Of a stretch of DNA of 64,000 nt, positions 45,665 to 55,742 are shown in pieces; the first letter of the stretch is position 1, and every line of letters starts with the position of its first letter. The notes beneath the pieces were generated by a model that saw only the letters and a program-made list of their open reading frames with translations, was not told where the DNA came from and did not search any database. The translations under genes and the position numbers were made by a program. The stretch is from positions 1,054,001 through 1,118,000 of the forward strand of contig NZ_CP090370.1 of the NCBI RefSeq assembly GCF_021431965.1. Direction: 5' to 3'. The stretch comes from Erythrobacter sp. SDW2 (GTDB taxonomy: Bacteria; Pseudomonadota; Alphaproteobacteria; Sphingomonadales; Sphingomonadaceae).

Positions 45665-48535
45665 ATGCGCCTGAATCCGTTCGAGACCGTGAAGGAAGAT
45701 GTGGCGCTTTCGCCGCGCGTCTCGGACGAGGTCAAGACCTCGACCTGCTACATGTGCGCCTGCCGCTGCGGCATCAAGGTCCACCTCAAGAACGGCCAGA
45801 TCCGCTATATCGAAGGCAATCCCGATCACCCGGTCAACAATGGCGTCCTCTGCGCCAAGGGCAGCGCCGGGATCATGCATCAGCGCTCGCCGGCCAAGCT
45901 GACCAAGCCGCTGCTGCGCACGGGCGAGCGCGGCTCGGGCGAGTTTCGCGAGATCGAGTGGGACGAAGCACTCGGACTGGCGACCCAATGGCTGGGCGAA
46001 GTGCGGCAGCGCGATCCGTCGAAGCTGGCCTTCTTCACCGGGCGCGACCAGTCGCAGTCGCTGACCGGCTGGTGGGCGAGCCAGTTCGGCACCCACAACT
46101 ATGCTGCCCATGGCGGGTTCTGCTCGGTCAATATGGCGGCCGGCGGGCTCTACACGCTGGGCGGGGCGTTCTGGGAATTCGGCGAGCCCGACTGGGAGCT
46201 GACCAGGTATCACATGATGTTCGGCGTGGCCGACGATCACGATTCCAATCCGATCAAGATGGGGCTGGGCAAGCTCAAGACGCGGGAGGGGACCAAGTTC
46301 GTTTCGGTCAATCCGGTCCGCACGGGCTACAGCGCCATCGCCGACGAATGGATCGGCATCCGCCCCGGCACCGACGGACTGTTCCTGTTCGCGATCATCC
46401 ACGAGCTGCTCCGCGCCGAGAAGATCGATTTTCCCTACCTCGCCCGTTACTCCAACGCCCCGTGGCTGGTGATCTGCGAGCCGGGGGCGCCTGACGATGG
46501 GCTGTTCCTGCGGCACGAGGACGGCCAGCCGCTGGTCTGGTGCCTCGACGAGAATCGTGCGCGGCGCGCCAATGCGGTGCACCGTACGCCAGCCTTTGCG
46601 GGGGAGCGCGAGGTCAATGGCCGCAGGGTCGTGCCGAGTTTCCAGTTCCTCGCCGAACGCTATCTCGATCCGCAGTATACGCCCGAGGCGGTGGCGGAAA
46701 CCACCGGGGTCCCGGCCGAGACGACCCGCCGCATCGCCGCCGAACTGGCCGAGGTCGCCTTCGAGCAGGAGATCGTCATCGACCAGCCTTGGACCGATAG
46801 CTGGGGCCGCAAGCACAAGCAGATGGTCGGCCGCCCGGTCAGCTTCCACGCCATGCGCGGCATCTCGGCGCATTCCAACGGTTTCCACACCTGCCGCGCG
46901 ATCCACATCCTGCAGGCGCTGCTCGGCAGCGTCGATGTGCCGGGCGGCTGGCGCTACAAGGCCCCGTTTCCCAAGCCGATCCCGCCCGGCATCAAGCCGG
47001 CCTGGCCGCAGGCCGAGGCTGGCGTGCCGCTCAATGGCCCACCGCTCGGCTTCCCCAAATCGCCCGAGGACCTGGTGGTCGATCATCACGGCGAGCCGCT
47101 GCGGATCGACAAGGCCTATAGCTGGGAGCACCCGCTGGCGCTCCACGGACTGATGCACATGGTGCTGCATAATGCGGCGAAGCAGGACCCCTACGGTATC
47201 GATGTGCTGTTCCTGTTCATGGCCAATATGGCCTGGAACAGCGCGATGAACGTGCCCGACACGCTGGGCTATTTCACGGCGAAGCGTGAGGATGGCGAGT
47301 ATGTGATCCCGAAGATCATCTATTCCGATGCCTTCTGGTCGGAGACGGTGCCCTATTGCGACCTGATCCTGCCCGACACGACCTATCTCGAACGGTTCGA
47401 CTGCATCTCCATGCTCGACCGGCCGATCAGCTCGGCCCACGGCGGCGGGGATTCGATCCGCCAGCCGGTGCTGGAGCTCGACCGCGATGTGCGTCCGTTC
47501 CAGACCGTGCTGCTCGACCTCGGCGCGCGGCTTGGCTTGCCGGGCATGACCAATGCCGACGGTTCACCCAGATATCCGGGGGGGTACGAGGACTATATCG
47601 TCAACCACGAACGTGCGCCGGGTGTGGGGCCGTTGTCGGGCTGGCGGGGCGAGGATGGCAGCAAGTCCGGCGTGGGGGAAGTGAATCCGGACCAGATACT
47701 GCGCTATATCGAGAACGGCTGTTTCTGGCATGAAGAGCTGCCCAAGGCGGCGCAGTTCTTCAAGTTCGCCAACCGCCAGTACCTTGAATATGCCGAGAAA
47801 ATGGCGTGGATCGGCCATGCCGACCCGATCGTGTTCCAGCTTTACAGCGAGGATCTGCAGAAGTTCCGCCTCGCCGCACGCGGGCACGGTGCGGTGCTAC
47901 CGCCCGAGGAGCACCGCCAGCGCATCGACACCTATTTCGACCCGCTGCCGATCTGGTACCAGCCCTTCCTCGAAGCGCAGGAAGGCGGCGACGAATTCCC
48001 GATCCATGCGCTGAGCCAGCGGCCCATGCACATGTACCACAGCTGGGGCAGCCAGAACGCCTGGCTGCGGCAAATCACCTCGGCCAACAAGCTGCATGTC
48101 CACCGCACATTGGCAGCGCAGCACGATCTTGCCGACGACGACTGGGTCTGGATCGAGAACCCGCGCGGCCGGGTCAAGGCACAGGTCAAGCTGGTGACCG
48201 GGGTGAACGAGAACGTGGTCTGGACCTGGAACGCTATCGGCAAGCGCAAGGGGGCCTGGGCGCTCGACCCGGGCAGCCCCGAGATGACCCGCGGGTTCCT
48301 CTTGAACCACATCATCACTGAAATGCTGCTGCCGGAGAAAGGCTCGCCGGCCTACTCCAACTCCGACCCCGTCACCGGCCAGGCGGCGTGGTACGATCTG
48401 CGCGTCCGCCTGCGCAAATGTGCGGTGCATGAGGCGGGCGAAACTGAGCCGATGTTCGAGCCGCTGGCGCGCTACAAGCGCGCGCCGGAGGGGCCCTCCG
48501 ACTTCGGTAAAGCGCTGAAGGGGGAGCCCGCATGA
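45665..48535 (+). CDS. soeA: Molybdopterin oxidoreductase, SoeA-type sulfite dehydrogenase catalytic subunit
   Basis: A 956-residue DMSO-reductase-family molybdoenzyme. The N-terminus has the [4Fe-4S] ligand set STCYMCACRCG with the last Cys in NNGVLCAKG, and the C-terminal molybdopterin-dinucleotide domain (DWVWIENPRGRVKAQ). There is no Tat signal, so it is cytoplasmic, as in the SoeABC sulfite:quinone oxidoreductase of purple sulfur bacteria and unlike formate or DMSO enzymes of the same shape. The downstream four-cluster and NrfD/DmsC-type subunits and the upstream persulfide oxidation genes all favour sulfite as substrate; other oxyanions remain possible. GAGGGAG precedes the ATG. Confidence 0.85.
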   Translation: MRLNPFETVKEDVALSPRVSDEVKTSTCYMCACRCGIKVHLKNGQIRYIEGNPDHPVNNGVLCAKGSAGIMHQRSPAKLTKPLLRTGERGSGEFREIEWDEALGLATQWLGEVRQRDPSKLAFFTGRDQSQSLTGWWASQFGTHNYAAHGGFCSVNMAAGGLYTLGGAFWEFGEPDWELTRYHMMFGVADDHDSNPIKMGLGKLKTREGTKFVSVNPVRTGYSAIADEWIGIRPGTDGLFLFAIIHELLRAEKIDFPYLARYSNAPWLVICEPGAPDDGLFLRHEDGQPLVWCLDENRARRANAVHRTPAFAGEREVNGRRVVPSFQFLAERYLDPQYTPEAVAETTGVPAETTRRIAAELAEVAFEQEIVIDQPWTDSWGRKHKQMVGRPVSFHAMRGISAHSNGFHTCRAIHILQALLGSVDVPGGWRYKAPFPKPIPPGIKPAWPQAEAGVPLNGPPLGFPKSPEDLVVDHHGEPLRIDKAYSWEHPLALHGLMHMVLHNAAKQDPYGIDVLFLFMANMAWNSAMNVPDTLGYFTAKREDGEYVIPKIIYSDAFWSETVPYCDLILPDTTYLERFDCISMLDRPISSAHGGGDSIRQPVLELDRDVRPFQTVLLDLGARLGLPGMTNADGSPRYPGGYEDYIVNHERAPGVGPLSGWRGEDGSKSGVGEVNPDQILRYIENGCFWHEELPKAAQFFKFANRQYLEYAEKMAWIGHADPIVFQLYSEDLQKFRLAARGHGAVLPPEEHRQRIDTYFDPLPIWYQPFLEAQEGGDEFPIHALSQRPMHMYHSWGSQNAWLRQITSANKLHVHRTLAAQHDLADDDWVWIENPRGRVKAQVKLVTGVNENVVWTWNAIGKRKGAWALDPGSPEMTRGFLLNHIITEMLLPEKGSPAYSNSDPVTGQAAWYDLRVRLRKCAVHEAGETEPMFEPLARYKRAPEGPSDFGKALKGEPA

Positions 48536-49275
48536 CCAGCCTCCCCAAATGCACCGACAAGAAGCTCGGCCTCGTCATCGATCTCGATATCTGCGTCGGC
48601 TGCCATGCCTGCGCGGTCAACTGCAAGGAATGGAACACCGCGGGCAAGAGCGCGCCGCTGACAGACTATGACCCATACGGCAAGAAGCCCGACGGGGTCT
48701 GGTTCAACCGCATCCATACCTATGAGACCACCGACGAGGCGGGGCAGGGTCAAACGGTCCACTTCCCCCGTTCGTGCCTGCACTGCGAGGATGCGCCCTG
48801 CGTCACCGTGTGCCCGACCGGTGCCAGCTACAAGCGCACCGAGGACGGCATCGTGCTGGTCAACGAGGATATCTGCATCGGCTGCAAGCTCTGTTCGTGG
48901 GCCTGCCCCTATGGCGCGCGCGAATATGACGAGCAGGAGGGCGTGATGAAGAAATGCACGCTCTGCATCGACAAGATCTACAACGAGACCCTGCCCGAGG
49001 CGAGCCGCGTCCCGGCCTGCGTCTCGACCTGCCCCTCGGGCGCGCGCCATTTCGGCGATCTGGGCGATCCGGACAGCGACGTGTCGAAACTGGTCGCGGC
49101 GCGGGGCGGCTACGACCTGATGCCGGAACAGGGCACGAAGCCGGTCAACAAGTACCTGCCCCCGCGCCCGCGCCAGCGAGGCGAGGACGGGAAGGCGCCG
49201 CGCATGCTCGATCACGCCGAAGCAACGGACGGCGCGGGCCTGATCGCCCGCTGGGTCGACAAGATCCTTTCGTGA
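48532..49275 (+). CDS. soeB: SoeB-type four-cluster ferredoxin subunit
   Basis: A 247-residue electron-transfer subunit of the DmsB/NrfC type. Four Cys-rich motifs are visible: CVGCHACAVNCKEW, CLHCEDAPCVTVCPTGA, CIGCKLCSWACPYGA and CTLCIDKI with CVSTCPSGA, enough for four [4Fe-4S] clusters. It carries electrons from the molybdenum subunit to the membrane subunit. Its ATG overlaps the stop of soeA (ATGA) and soeC starts 12 bases after it. Confidence 0.9.
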   Translation: MTSLPKCTDKKLGLVIDLDICVGCHACAVNCKEWNTAGKSAPLTDYDPYGKKPDGVWFNRIHTYETTDEAGQGQTVHFPRSCLHCEDAPCVTVCPTGASYKRTEDGIVLVNEDICIGCKLCSWACPYGAREYDEQEGVMKKCTLCIDKIYNETLPEASRVPACVSTCPSGARHFGDLGDPDSDVSKLVAARGGYDLMPEQGTKPVNKYLPPRPRQRGEDGKAPRMLDHAEATDGAGLIARWVDKILS

Positions 49276-49286
49276 AAGTCTGAACG

Positions 49287-50243
49287 ATGCATCCGGCGAA
49301 ATCCGTGATCTTCTTCACCACCGCCAGCGGTGCCGGCTATGGCATGATGATCTGGCTGGCCGTGCTCGCCGCATTGGGCATCCTGCCGCAGGACATGGCC
49401 TTCGGCCTCGTCGCCTTTGGCCTCGGCTTCGCCCTGATCATCGGCGGTCTGCTGTCCTCGACCTTCCACCTCGGCCATCCGGAACGCGCCTGGCGGGCGC
49501 TGTCGCAGTGGCGCTCGAGCTGGCTCTCGCGGGAAGGGGTAGCGGCGATCCTGACCTTCATTCCGCTCGGCCTGTTCGCGCTGACGTGGATCTTCGGGCT
49601 GGCCCCTCCGCAGGTCGCGGCCGCACTGGGCGTTGCAGGTGCCGCGATGAGCCTCCTCACGATCTTCACCACCTCGATGATCTATGCTTCGCTCAAGACC
49701 ATTCCGGCCTGGCACAATGGCTGGACCGTCGCAGGCTATCTGGTGCTTGGGCCGATGAACGGGGCGGCTATCCTCACATTGCTGCTTTATGCGTTCGGAC
49801 AAGACGCTGCGGCGGCGCTCGCGACCTTGATTGCGCTAGTGCTGCTTTTTGCAGGCTTGATCGTGAAGGCGGCCTACTGGAACCACATTCACGGTGGGCC
49901 GCCTCTCAGCACCATCGGCTCTGCCACCGGCCTCGGCCACCTCGGCAAGGTCGAGATGACGGCTAGCCCCCACGACATGGACAACTACCTGCTGCGCGAG
50001 ATGGGCTTCCGCATTGCCCGCAAGCACGCCGACAAGTTGCGACGGATCGCCATGCTGCTCGGTTTCGTCGTGCCGATCTTTTCGGTTTGCGGGGCGATCG
50101 GCGTGGGCGAGCCAGCCGTAGCTCTGGCCCTGTCGCTTGTCGCTGTCATCTCTTGCCAGATCGGCATCACCTGCGAACGCTGGCTGTTCTTCGCCGAGGC
50201 GAGGCATGCCGTAACCCTCTATTACGGCGAGCAGGCCGTCTGA
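49287..50243 (+). CDS. soeC: SoeC/DmsC-type membrane anchor and quinone-reducing subunit
   Basis: A 318-residue, eight-helix-type membrane protein of the DmsC family (HPAKSVIFFTTASGAGYGMMIW at the N-terminus; STFHLGHPERAWRALSQWRSSWLSREG is the conserved cytoplasmic-side loop). It anchors the catalytic dimer and hands electrons to quinone, so cytoplasmic sulfite oxidation feeds respiration. Last gene of the soe operon. Confidence 0.9.
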   Translation: MHPAKSVIFFTTASGAGYGMMIWLAVLAALGILPQDMAFGLVAFGLGFALIIGGLLSSTFHLGHPERAWRALSQWRSSWLSREGVAAILTFIPLGLFALTWIFGLAPPQVAAALGVAGAAMSLLTIFTTSMIYASLKTIPAWHNGWTVAGYLVLGPMNGAAILTLLLYAFGQDAAAALATLIALVLLFAGLIVKAAYWNHIHGGPPLSTIGSATGLGHLGKVEMTASPHDMDNYLLREMGFRIARKHADKLRRIAMLLGFVVPIFSVCGAIGVGEPAVALALSLVAVISCQIGITCERWLFFAEARHAVTLYYGEQAV

Positions 50244-50649
50244 GCGAAGATTCGGTTCATCCCCGCACAGGCATCGGGCGAATAGAGGCCCACTCCACTC
50301 GATTCGTCGCAATAATCCTGCCCGATTGACTCTGTCACAACTTCGCCAGACCGATTGATTTGCTTGCGCATTTATCGCGATTAGCCAACCCTCCGGCCGC
50401 TCGATCCATCGCAACCGTGTTGGCAAAAGAACCGAATCGGAGTAATTCTGCGCACGCAATCGCAGGATTGCCAACAGCGGCACAGGGAGCAGCTCGGCAT
50501 GGGGACACCGGCTCTGCTTTCCACCACGAACCGACTTACGACGGGGTTGCGCACTACTTGTCCGGCACCGGAGCGATCGGCTCCGGTCCAAGGAAAGAAC
50601 GTCGATCGCAGGCAGCCAGGTCTTTTGGCAGGTACGTCTTGGGGTGGGA
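50244..50649. other. Intergenic region before the sigma-54 activator gene
   Basis: 406 bases with no supportable gene. It contains one TGTCACA half-site (50333-50339) like those in the injection-system enhancer, and a hairpin ACCGGAGC-GATCG-GCTCCGGT (50567-50587) that could end the soe transcript or act as an operator for the activator gene. I see no -24/-12 element here, so the activator gene is probably read from a sigma-70 promoter. Confidence 0.5.
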
Positions 50650-51957
<1,308 letters not shown>

Positions 51958-52010
51958 ACATCCCCGAAAATCAGGCTGCCCCAGCGCACCGGCTTCGCGG
52001 CGGCGCAGCT

Positions 52011-52071
52011 GTGTCACAGTCGGGGCTGTCACATGTTCGATACGTACCATGTGACACTGCTCCTGTGACAC
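52011..52071. promoter_or_regulatory. Putative upstream activating sequence: four TGTSACA half-sites
   Basis: Four related sites occur in 61 bases: GTGTCACAG (52011-52019), TGTCACATG (52027-52035), CATGTGACA (52048-52056) and CTGTGACAC (52063-52071). The inner pair is a perfect inverted repeat with a 12-base spacer, and the outer pair is a perfect inverted repeat centred within half a base of it. They end 41 bases before the -24 element, a little closer than many NtrC-type enhancers but in the usual range. They should be the binding sites of the activator encoded immediately upstream. Confidence 0.75.
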
Positions 52072-52111
52072 TCTCCCGAGAATTGCATGGCTGAGTCAAT
52101 GAAGTGGATTC

Positions 52112-52127
52112 TGGCACGGCGTTTGCT
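52112..52127 (+). promoter_or_regulatory. Sigma-54 (-24/-12) promoter of the injection-system operon
   Basis: TGGCACGGCGTTTGCT fits the sigma-54 consensus TGGCACG-N4-TTGCW at every specified base, with GG at 52113-52114 and GC at 52125-52126. Transcription should begin near 52137, about 38 bases before the first gene of the contractile injection system. No comparable element is seen elsewhere in the window's intergenic DNA that I inspected. Confidence 0.85.
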
Positions 52128-52174
52128 CCGCTGTCCCCGCGCACAACCGCGCAGGGGAGGGAGAGCCGGCCACC

Positions 52175-52462
52175 GTGTCCGACGACGAGGAGCACTCCGC
52201 GCGAGCACGAGAAGCCGCTTCCAGCGTCGATGACGCGCGGGTCTATTTCAACCATTGCACCGTCAATCTTTCGCTGACGACGGCGGAACTCGATTTTGGC
52301 CAGGCGTCCGAAGCCGATCAGTCGGTCCGCGTGACCAGCCGGATGATCACTTCGCCCAGCTATTTCCGCCAGATGGGCGCGCTCATCCGTGCCGAGTGCG
52401 CACGCTACGATGCGACCTACGAGCAAGGTTCCGAGGGTCATCGACCCGAGGCGGAGGGCTGA
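52175..52462 (+). CDS. Small DUF3467-like protein, first gene of the injection-system operon
   Basis: A 95-residue protein. The central part (VNLSLTTAELDFGQ, then VRVTSRMITSPSYFRQMGALI and a Tyr-rich helix) has the strand-strand-strand-helix pattern of the DUF3467 family, whose function is unknown. The N-terminus is charged and probably flexible. It begins at a GTG with a purine-rich GGGGAGGGAG stretch upstream, 37 bases after the predicted sigma-54 transcription start. Being promoter-proximal, it could be structural, a chaperone or a regulator of assembly; nothing in the sequence decides. Confidence 0.7.
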   Translation: MSDDEEHSARAREAASSVDDARVYFNHCTVNLSLTTAELDFGQASEADQSVRVTSRMITSPSYFRQMGALIRAECARYDATYEQGSEGHRPEAEG

Positions 52463-52465
52463 GCG

Positions 52466-53056
52466 ATGGCGGGATTTTCGGCAGCCTATTCGGTCGGGGA
52501 ATCGCTGGTCCAGTACCTGCGCAACATCTATCCGGCCACATTGCGCGCCGATCATCCGTGCCGGTTCGAGCTGGCCAAGAGCGCCGACTTTGCCGAGGCC
52601 GACAGCTTCACCGAGAACACGATCTCGCTGTTCCTGTATCGCATGTCGATTGCGCAATATCTGCATCCGGCAGGCTCGGGCCGCAAGAACCCGCCGACCG
52701 CGCGCGCCCTGCCGCTCGACCTCCATTACATGGTCACGGTCTGGTCGGACTCGAAGCACACCGAACAGATGTTGATGGCCTGGGTGATGGCGCAGCTGCA
52801 CTGGAACCCCAACCTGGATGCCTCGACGCTGATGCAGGTCGGCGGCTGGCGCAATGACGAGAGCATCCAGATCTCGCCGACCAACATCACGCAAGAAGAC
52901 CTGTGCCGGATCTGGGACGTGATGGAGCCGACTTACCGTCTCTCCACCACCTATGTCGCCCGCGTCGTGCATATCGATGCGCCGCCGGCGGACGATGCGC
53001 CCAATGTCATCGCCACCCGCTTCGAACATGCCCAGATGCAAGGGGAGGACGCCTGA
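52466..53056 (+). CDS. Afp16/Pvc16-like tail terminator (DUF4255 family)
   Basis: A 196-residue protein of the Pvc16_N/DUF4255 type: an N-terminal helix (VGESLVQYLRNIYP), a strand-rich middle with SLFLYRMSIAQYLHP and PLDLHYMVTVWSDSK, then a helix MLMAWVMAQLHWNP. In Afp and PVC particles the protein caps the end of the sheath-tube and sets the length. It begins 3 bases after the DUF3467-like gene, and the next gene starts in its stop codon (TGATG). Confidence 0.87.
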   Translation: MAGFSAAYSVGESLVQYLRNIYPATLRADHPCRFELAKSADFAEADSFTENTISLFLYRMSIAQYLHPAGSGRKNPPTARALPLDLHYMVTVWSDSKHTEQMLMAWVMAQLHWNPNLDASTLMQVGGWRNDESIQISPTNITQEDLCRIWDVMEPTYRLSTTYVARVVHIDAPPADDAPNVIATRFEHAQMQGEDA

Positions 53057-53922
53057 TGCTCGCGCCTTCGCGCTCCTTGCTCGACCGCCGGGTGCTGGCC
53101 GCGCTGGAGCTGGTCGATGCAGCGACAGCGGAGCGGATCACCGCACCATTGGTGCTCTCCTCGCCAAGCCTCAGCTTCGTCCGCAACCGCGCCGGGCTGT
53201 TCGTGATCAACGCGATGGTGCCGCGTACCGCGCAGGAGCGCCAACTGGCTGAACACCTGCTGGCCTTCGATGCAGCCCCCGCGGGTCTCGCCATCGGGGC
53301 ACTCAGCTTTCCCATCACCATCACCGATCCGGGCGGGCGCTATGTCCCCCGCATCGTATCCGTCGCCTTGCCGCGCGGCCCGGTGGCTGGTGAAGCGATC
53401 CAGGTCAGGATGTTCGCCGGGCCCGCGGCGCGTGTGGGCCAGAACTGGTCGGGCGTCCGCGCTTCGCTCAAGCGCAAGGTCGGCAGCGCCACCGAACCCC
53501 TCGCCGGTGCGCGGATCAGCCTGCTGCGGGCGAGCGACGACCAGCTGCTCGGTAGCGGCATCGCCGACGAGCGTGGCGAGGTGCTCGCGCTCGCGGTCGG
53601 CATCCCGATCATAGACTTCACGACCTCTCCTCCGCCCCCGCCTCCGCCGCCGCCCCCGGGCGGTGGAGGTGGCGGCGGCGGCGGCGGCGGGGGTGGCGGC
53701 GGTGGTCCCCCGCCACCGCCTGCCCCGGTCGGGACCAAGAAAGTCGTCACCAAGCTGCTCATCGAAACCGCTCCGGGCCGTCCATGGCCGACCGACCCGG
53801 ACACGATCACTGCCTCCGGCCAGCAATGGGTGCCCGTCAGCGGGAGCCTGCCGACTGTCGAGCTGGAGACTGGCCGCATTCTCGCGGACGGCCTCGGCTT
53901 CACGCTGAAACTCAAGCCATAG
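53056..53922 (+). CDS. Injection-system-associated protein with a Pro-Gly-Pro low-complexity bridge
   Basis: A 288-residue protein. Residues 1-195 are beta-rich and Ig/carboxypeptidase-regulatory-like (PLAGARISLLRASDDQLLGSGIADERGEVLAL). A run of about 10 prolines, about 16 glycines and 5 prolines follows (about residues 195-228), then a short C-terminal domain. The corresponding DNA (about 53626-53728) is nearly its own complement (CCG/CGG runs) and would fold into a strong hairpin; the polyproline would need EF-P. It lies between the terminator and sheath genes and overlaps the former (TGATG). Its role in the particle is unknown. Confidence 0.7.
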   Translation: MLAPSRSLLDRRVLAALELVDAATAERITAPLVLSSPSLSFVRNRAGLFVINAMVPRTAQERQLAEHLLAFDAAPAGLAIGALSFPITITDPGGRYVPRIVSVALPRGPVAGEAIQVRMFAGPAARVGQNWSGVRASLKRKVGSATEPLAGARISLLRASDDQLLGSGIADERGEVLALAVGIPIIDFTTSPPPPPPPPPPGGGGGGGGGGGGGGGGPPPPPAPVGTKKVVTKLLIETAPGRPWPTDPDTITASGQQWVPVSGSLPTVELETGRILADGLGFTLKLKP

Positions 53923-53940
53923 GAAACGAAAGGTCCTGTC

Positions 53941-55731
53941 ATGCCTGAATATCTAGCTCCTGGCGTCTATGTCGAAGAGACTAGCTTTCGCGCCAAGTCG
54001 ATCCAGGGGGTGGGCACCAGCACCACCGCCTTCGTCGGGCCGACCCGCAAGGGCCCCCTCGGCATGGTTTCCGATGTCATCACAAGCTTCGGCGAGTTCG
54101 AGCGGATCTATGGCGGGCTGGCCAATCTGCGGATCGGGACCACCGATACGCCCAACTATATGGCGCATGCGGCCAAGGCCTTCTTCGATAACGGCAGCGG
54201 GCGGCTCTACGTCGCGCGAACATTTACGGCGCGCCAGATAACCACGCCTTCGACCCGCACAATCGAGGCCAATTCCGCAAGCGCCAATGTCGTCGATTCC
54301 GGTGACGCGACCGTCGCCAGCTTCCGCGCCCGCTCGCCGGGATCGGGTCTCAACGGCTTTGTCCTCGCGTACCAGAAGCTGACCCCGGCTACGGCCACTA
54401 CGCTCAATGCCGCGCCGACCGGTTCGATGGTCCAGTCCGGCGGCAGCAACTATTTCGTCAAGGCGGCGGACGGAGTGTGGAACGTCGAGGCACCGATTGG
54501 GGACGGAACGGACGCGCTCGATCTGGGGGCGGTGCCCGCCGATGCCCGGCTTGTCACAGTAAACCTGGAGATCCGGCCCGGAGCCGGAAGTGCCGACGAC
54601 GATGCCGAGGGCGGACCGATCGTTATCGAGGGCCTCGGTCTCGGTCCCGGCCATCCGAGGCGTTTGGCCGACGCCCTGCCGCGCAACCCGACCAGCCGGG
54701 GCGCGGCTCTGGCGCAGCCATATTGGTTCGACGACGATCCCGACCCGACTGCCCACGCGCTGCGCGCAGCGCTGTTCGGCGACGATGACGAAGTCAGAGT
54801 GCCATACCAGCTTACCGGCGGGGTCGATGGCGATGCCAGCGTGACCAGCGACGCCGACCCGCAAAACCTCAGTTACGAGGAAGCGCTCGCATTGGTCGAG
54901 GAAGTGAGCGATGTCGCCATCGTCGCTGCACCCGGCAGCTCGGCCAACAGCGGCGCCGCTGCTGGCACCCGCCTTGCGCTGATCTCGCATGCGGAACGGA
55001 TGCGCTATCGTATTGCCGTGCTGGACACGCAGGCCGGGGCCTCGGTCGGCGATGCCCGCGATGTGCGGGCGGCGATCGATAGCAAATATGCCGCGCTCTA
55101 TTATCCGTGGGTTGTCGTTCCGAATCCGTCGGCCCGGCCGTCGGACGACACGATCCCCAAGGAACTGGTGTTGCCGCCATCAGGCTTCATTTGCGGCATC
55201 TATGCCCGCAACGACATCCAGCGCGGGGTGTGGAAGGCGCCCGCCAACGAAGTCGTGCGCGGGGCGCTGCGGTTCGAGCGCGAGTTGTCCAAGGGCGAGC
55301 AGGAAGTGCTCAATCCCGAAGGCATCAACTGCCTGCGCAGCTTTTTCGGCCGCGGCAACCGGGTATGGGGCGCGCGCACCATCAGCAGCGATCCCGAGTG
55401 GATCTATGTCAACGTGCGGCGCTACTTCAACTATGTCGAGAACTCGATCGACCGTTCCACCCAATGGGCGGTGTTCGAACCCAACGGGCCGGCGCTGTGG
55501 TCCAACATCACGGACACGATTTCGTCCTTCCTGTTCGCCGAATGGCGTTCGGGCGCGCTCCTCGGCGCGACCCCGGAAGAGGCCTATTTCGTGCGCTGCG
55601 ACCGCTCGACCATGACCCAGGCCGATTTGGATAACGGCCGCCTGATCTGCGAGATCGGCATCGCCGCGATCAAGCCAGCCGAATTCGTCATCTTCCGCAT
55701 CGGTCAGAAGACCGCCGATGCCACGAGCTAA
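53941..55731 (+). CDS. Contractile tail sheath protein 1
   Basis: A 596-residue phage-tail-type sheath. The N-terminus MPEYLAPGVYVEETSF with GVGTSTTAFVGPTRKGP is the family signature; the C-terminal half (GAAAGTRLALISHAERMRYRIAVLDT; WRSGALLGATPEEAYFVRCD; ICEIGIAAIKPAEFVIFRIG) forms the conserved sheath core. Residues about 90-290 are a variable inserted domain that would project outward. It polymerises around the tube and contracts to drive it. AGGAAACGAAAGG lies before the ATG. Confidence 0.95.
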   Translation: MPEYLAPGVYVEETSFRAKSIQGVGTSTTAFVGPTRKGPLGMVSDVITSFGEFERIYGGLANLRIGTTDTPNYMAHAAKAFFDNGSGRLYVARTFTARQITTPSTRTIEANSASANVVDSGDATVASFRARSPGSGLNGFVLAYQKLTPATATTLNAAPTGSMVQSGGSNYFVKAADGVWNVEAPIGDGTDALDLGAVPADARLVTVNLEIRPGAGSADDDAEGGPIVIEGLGLGPGHPRRLADALPRNPTSRGAALAQPYWFDDDPDPTAHALRAALFGDDDEVRVPYQLTGGVDGDASVTSDADPQNLSYEEALALVEEVSDVAIVAAPGSSANSGAAAGTRLALISHAERMRYRIAVLDTQAGASVGDARDVRAAIDSKYAALYYPWVVVPNPSARPSDDTIPKELVLPPSGFICGIYARNDIQRGVWKAPANEVVRGALRFERELSKGEQEVLNPEGINCLRSFFGRGNRVWGARTISSDPEWIYVNVRRYFNYVENSIDRSTQWAVFEPNGPALWSNITDTISSFLFAEWRSGALLGATPEEAYFVRCDRSTMTQADLDNGRLICEIGIAAIKPAEFVIFRIGQKTADATS

Positions 55732-55736
55732 GGAGG
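55731..55736 (+). promoter_or_regulatory. Very strong ribosome-binding site for the tube gene
   Basis: AGGAGG overlaps the TAA stop of the sheath gene and stands 6 bases before the tube ATG, giving TAAGGAGGT, the full anti-Shine-Dalgarno match. It is the best site in the operon and fits the high copy number needed for tube subunits. Confidence 0.8.
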
Positions 55737-55742
55737 TAAATC

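Noticed and set aside
50244-50649. A second sigma-54 promoter for the activator gene itself
   Set aside because: No GG-N10-GC element with acceptable flanks was found in the gap; only one isolated TGTCACA site is present.
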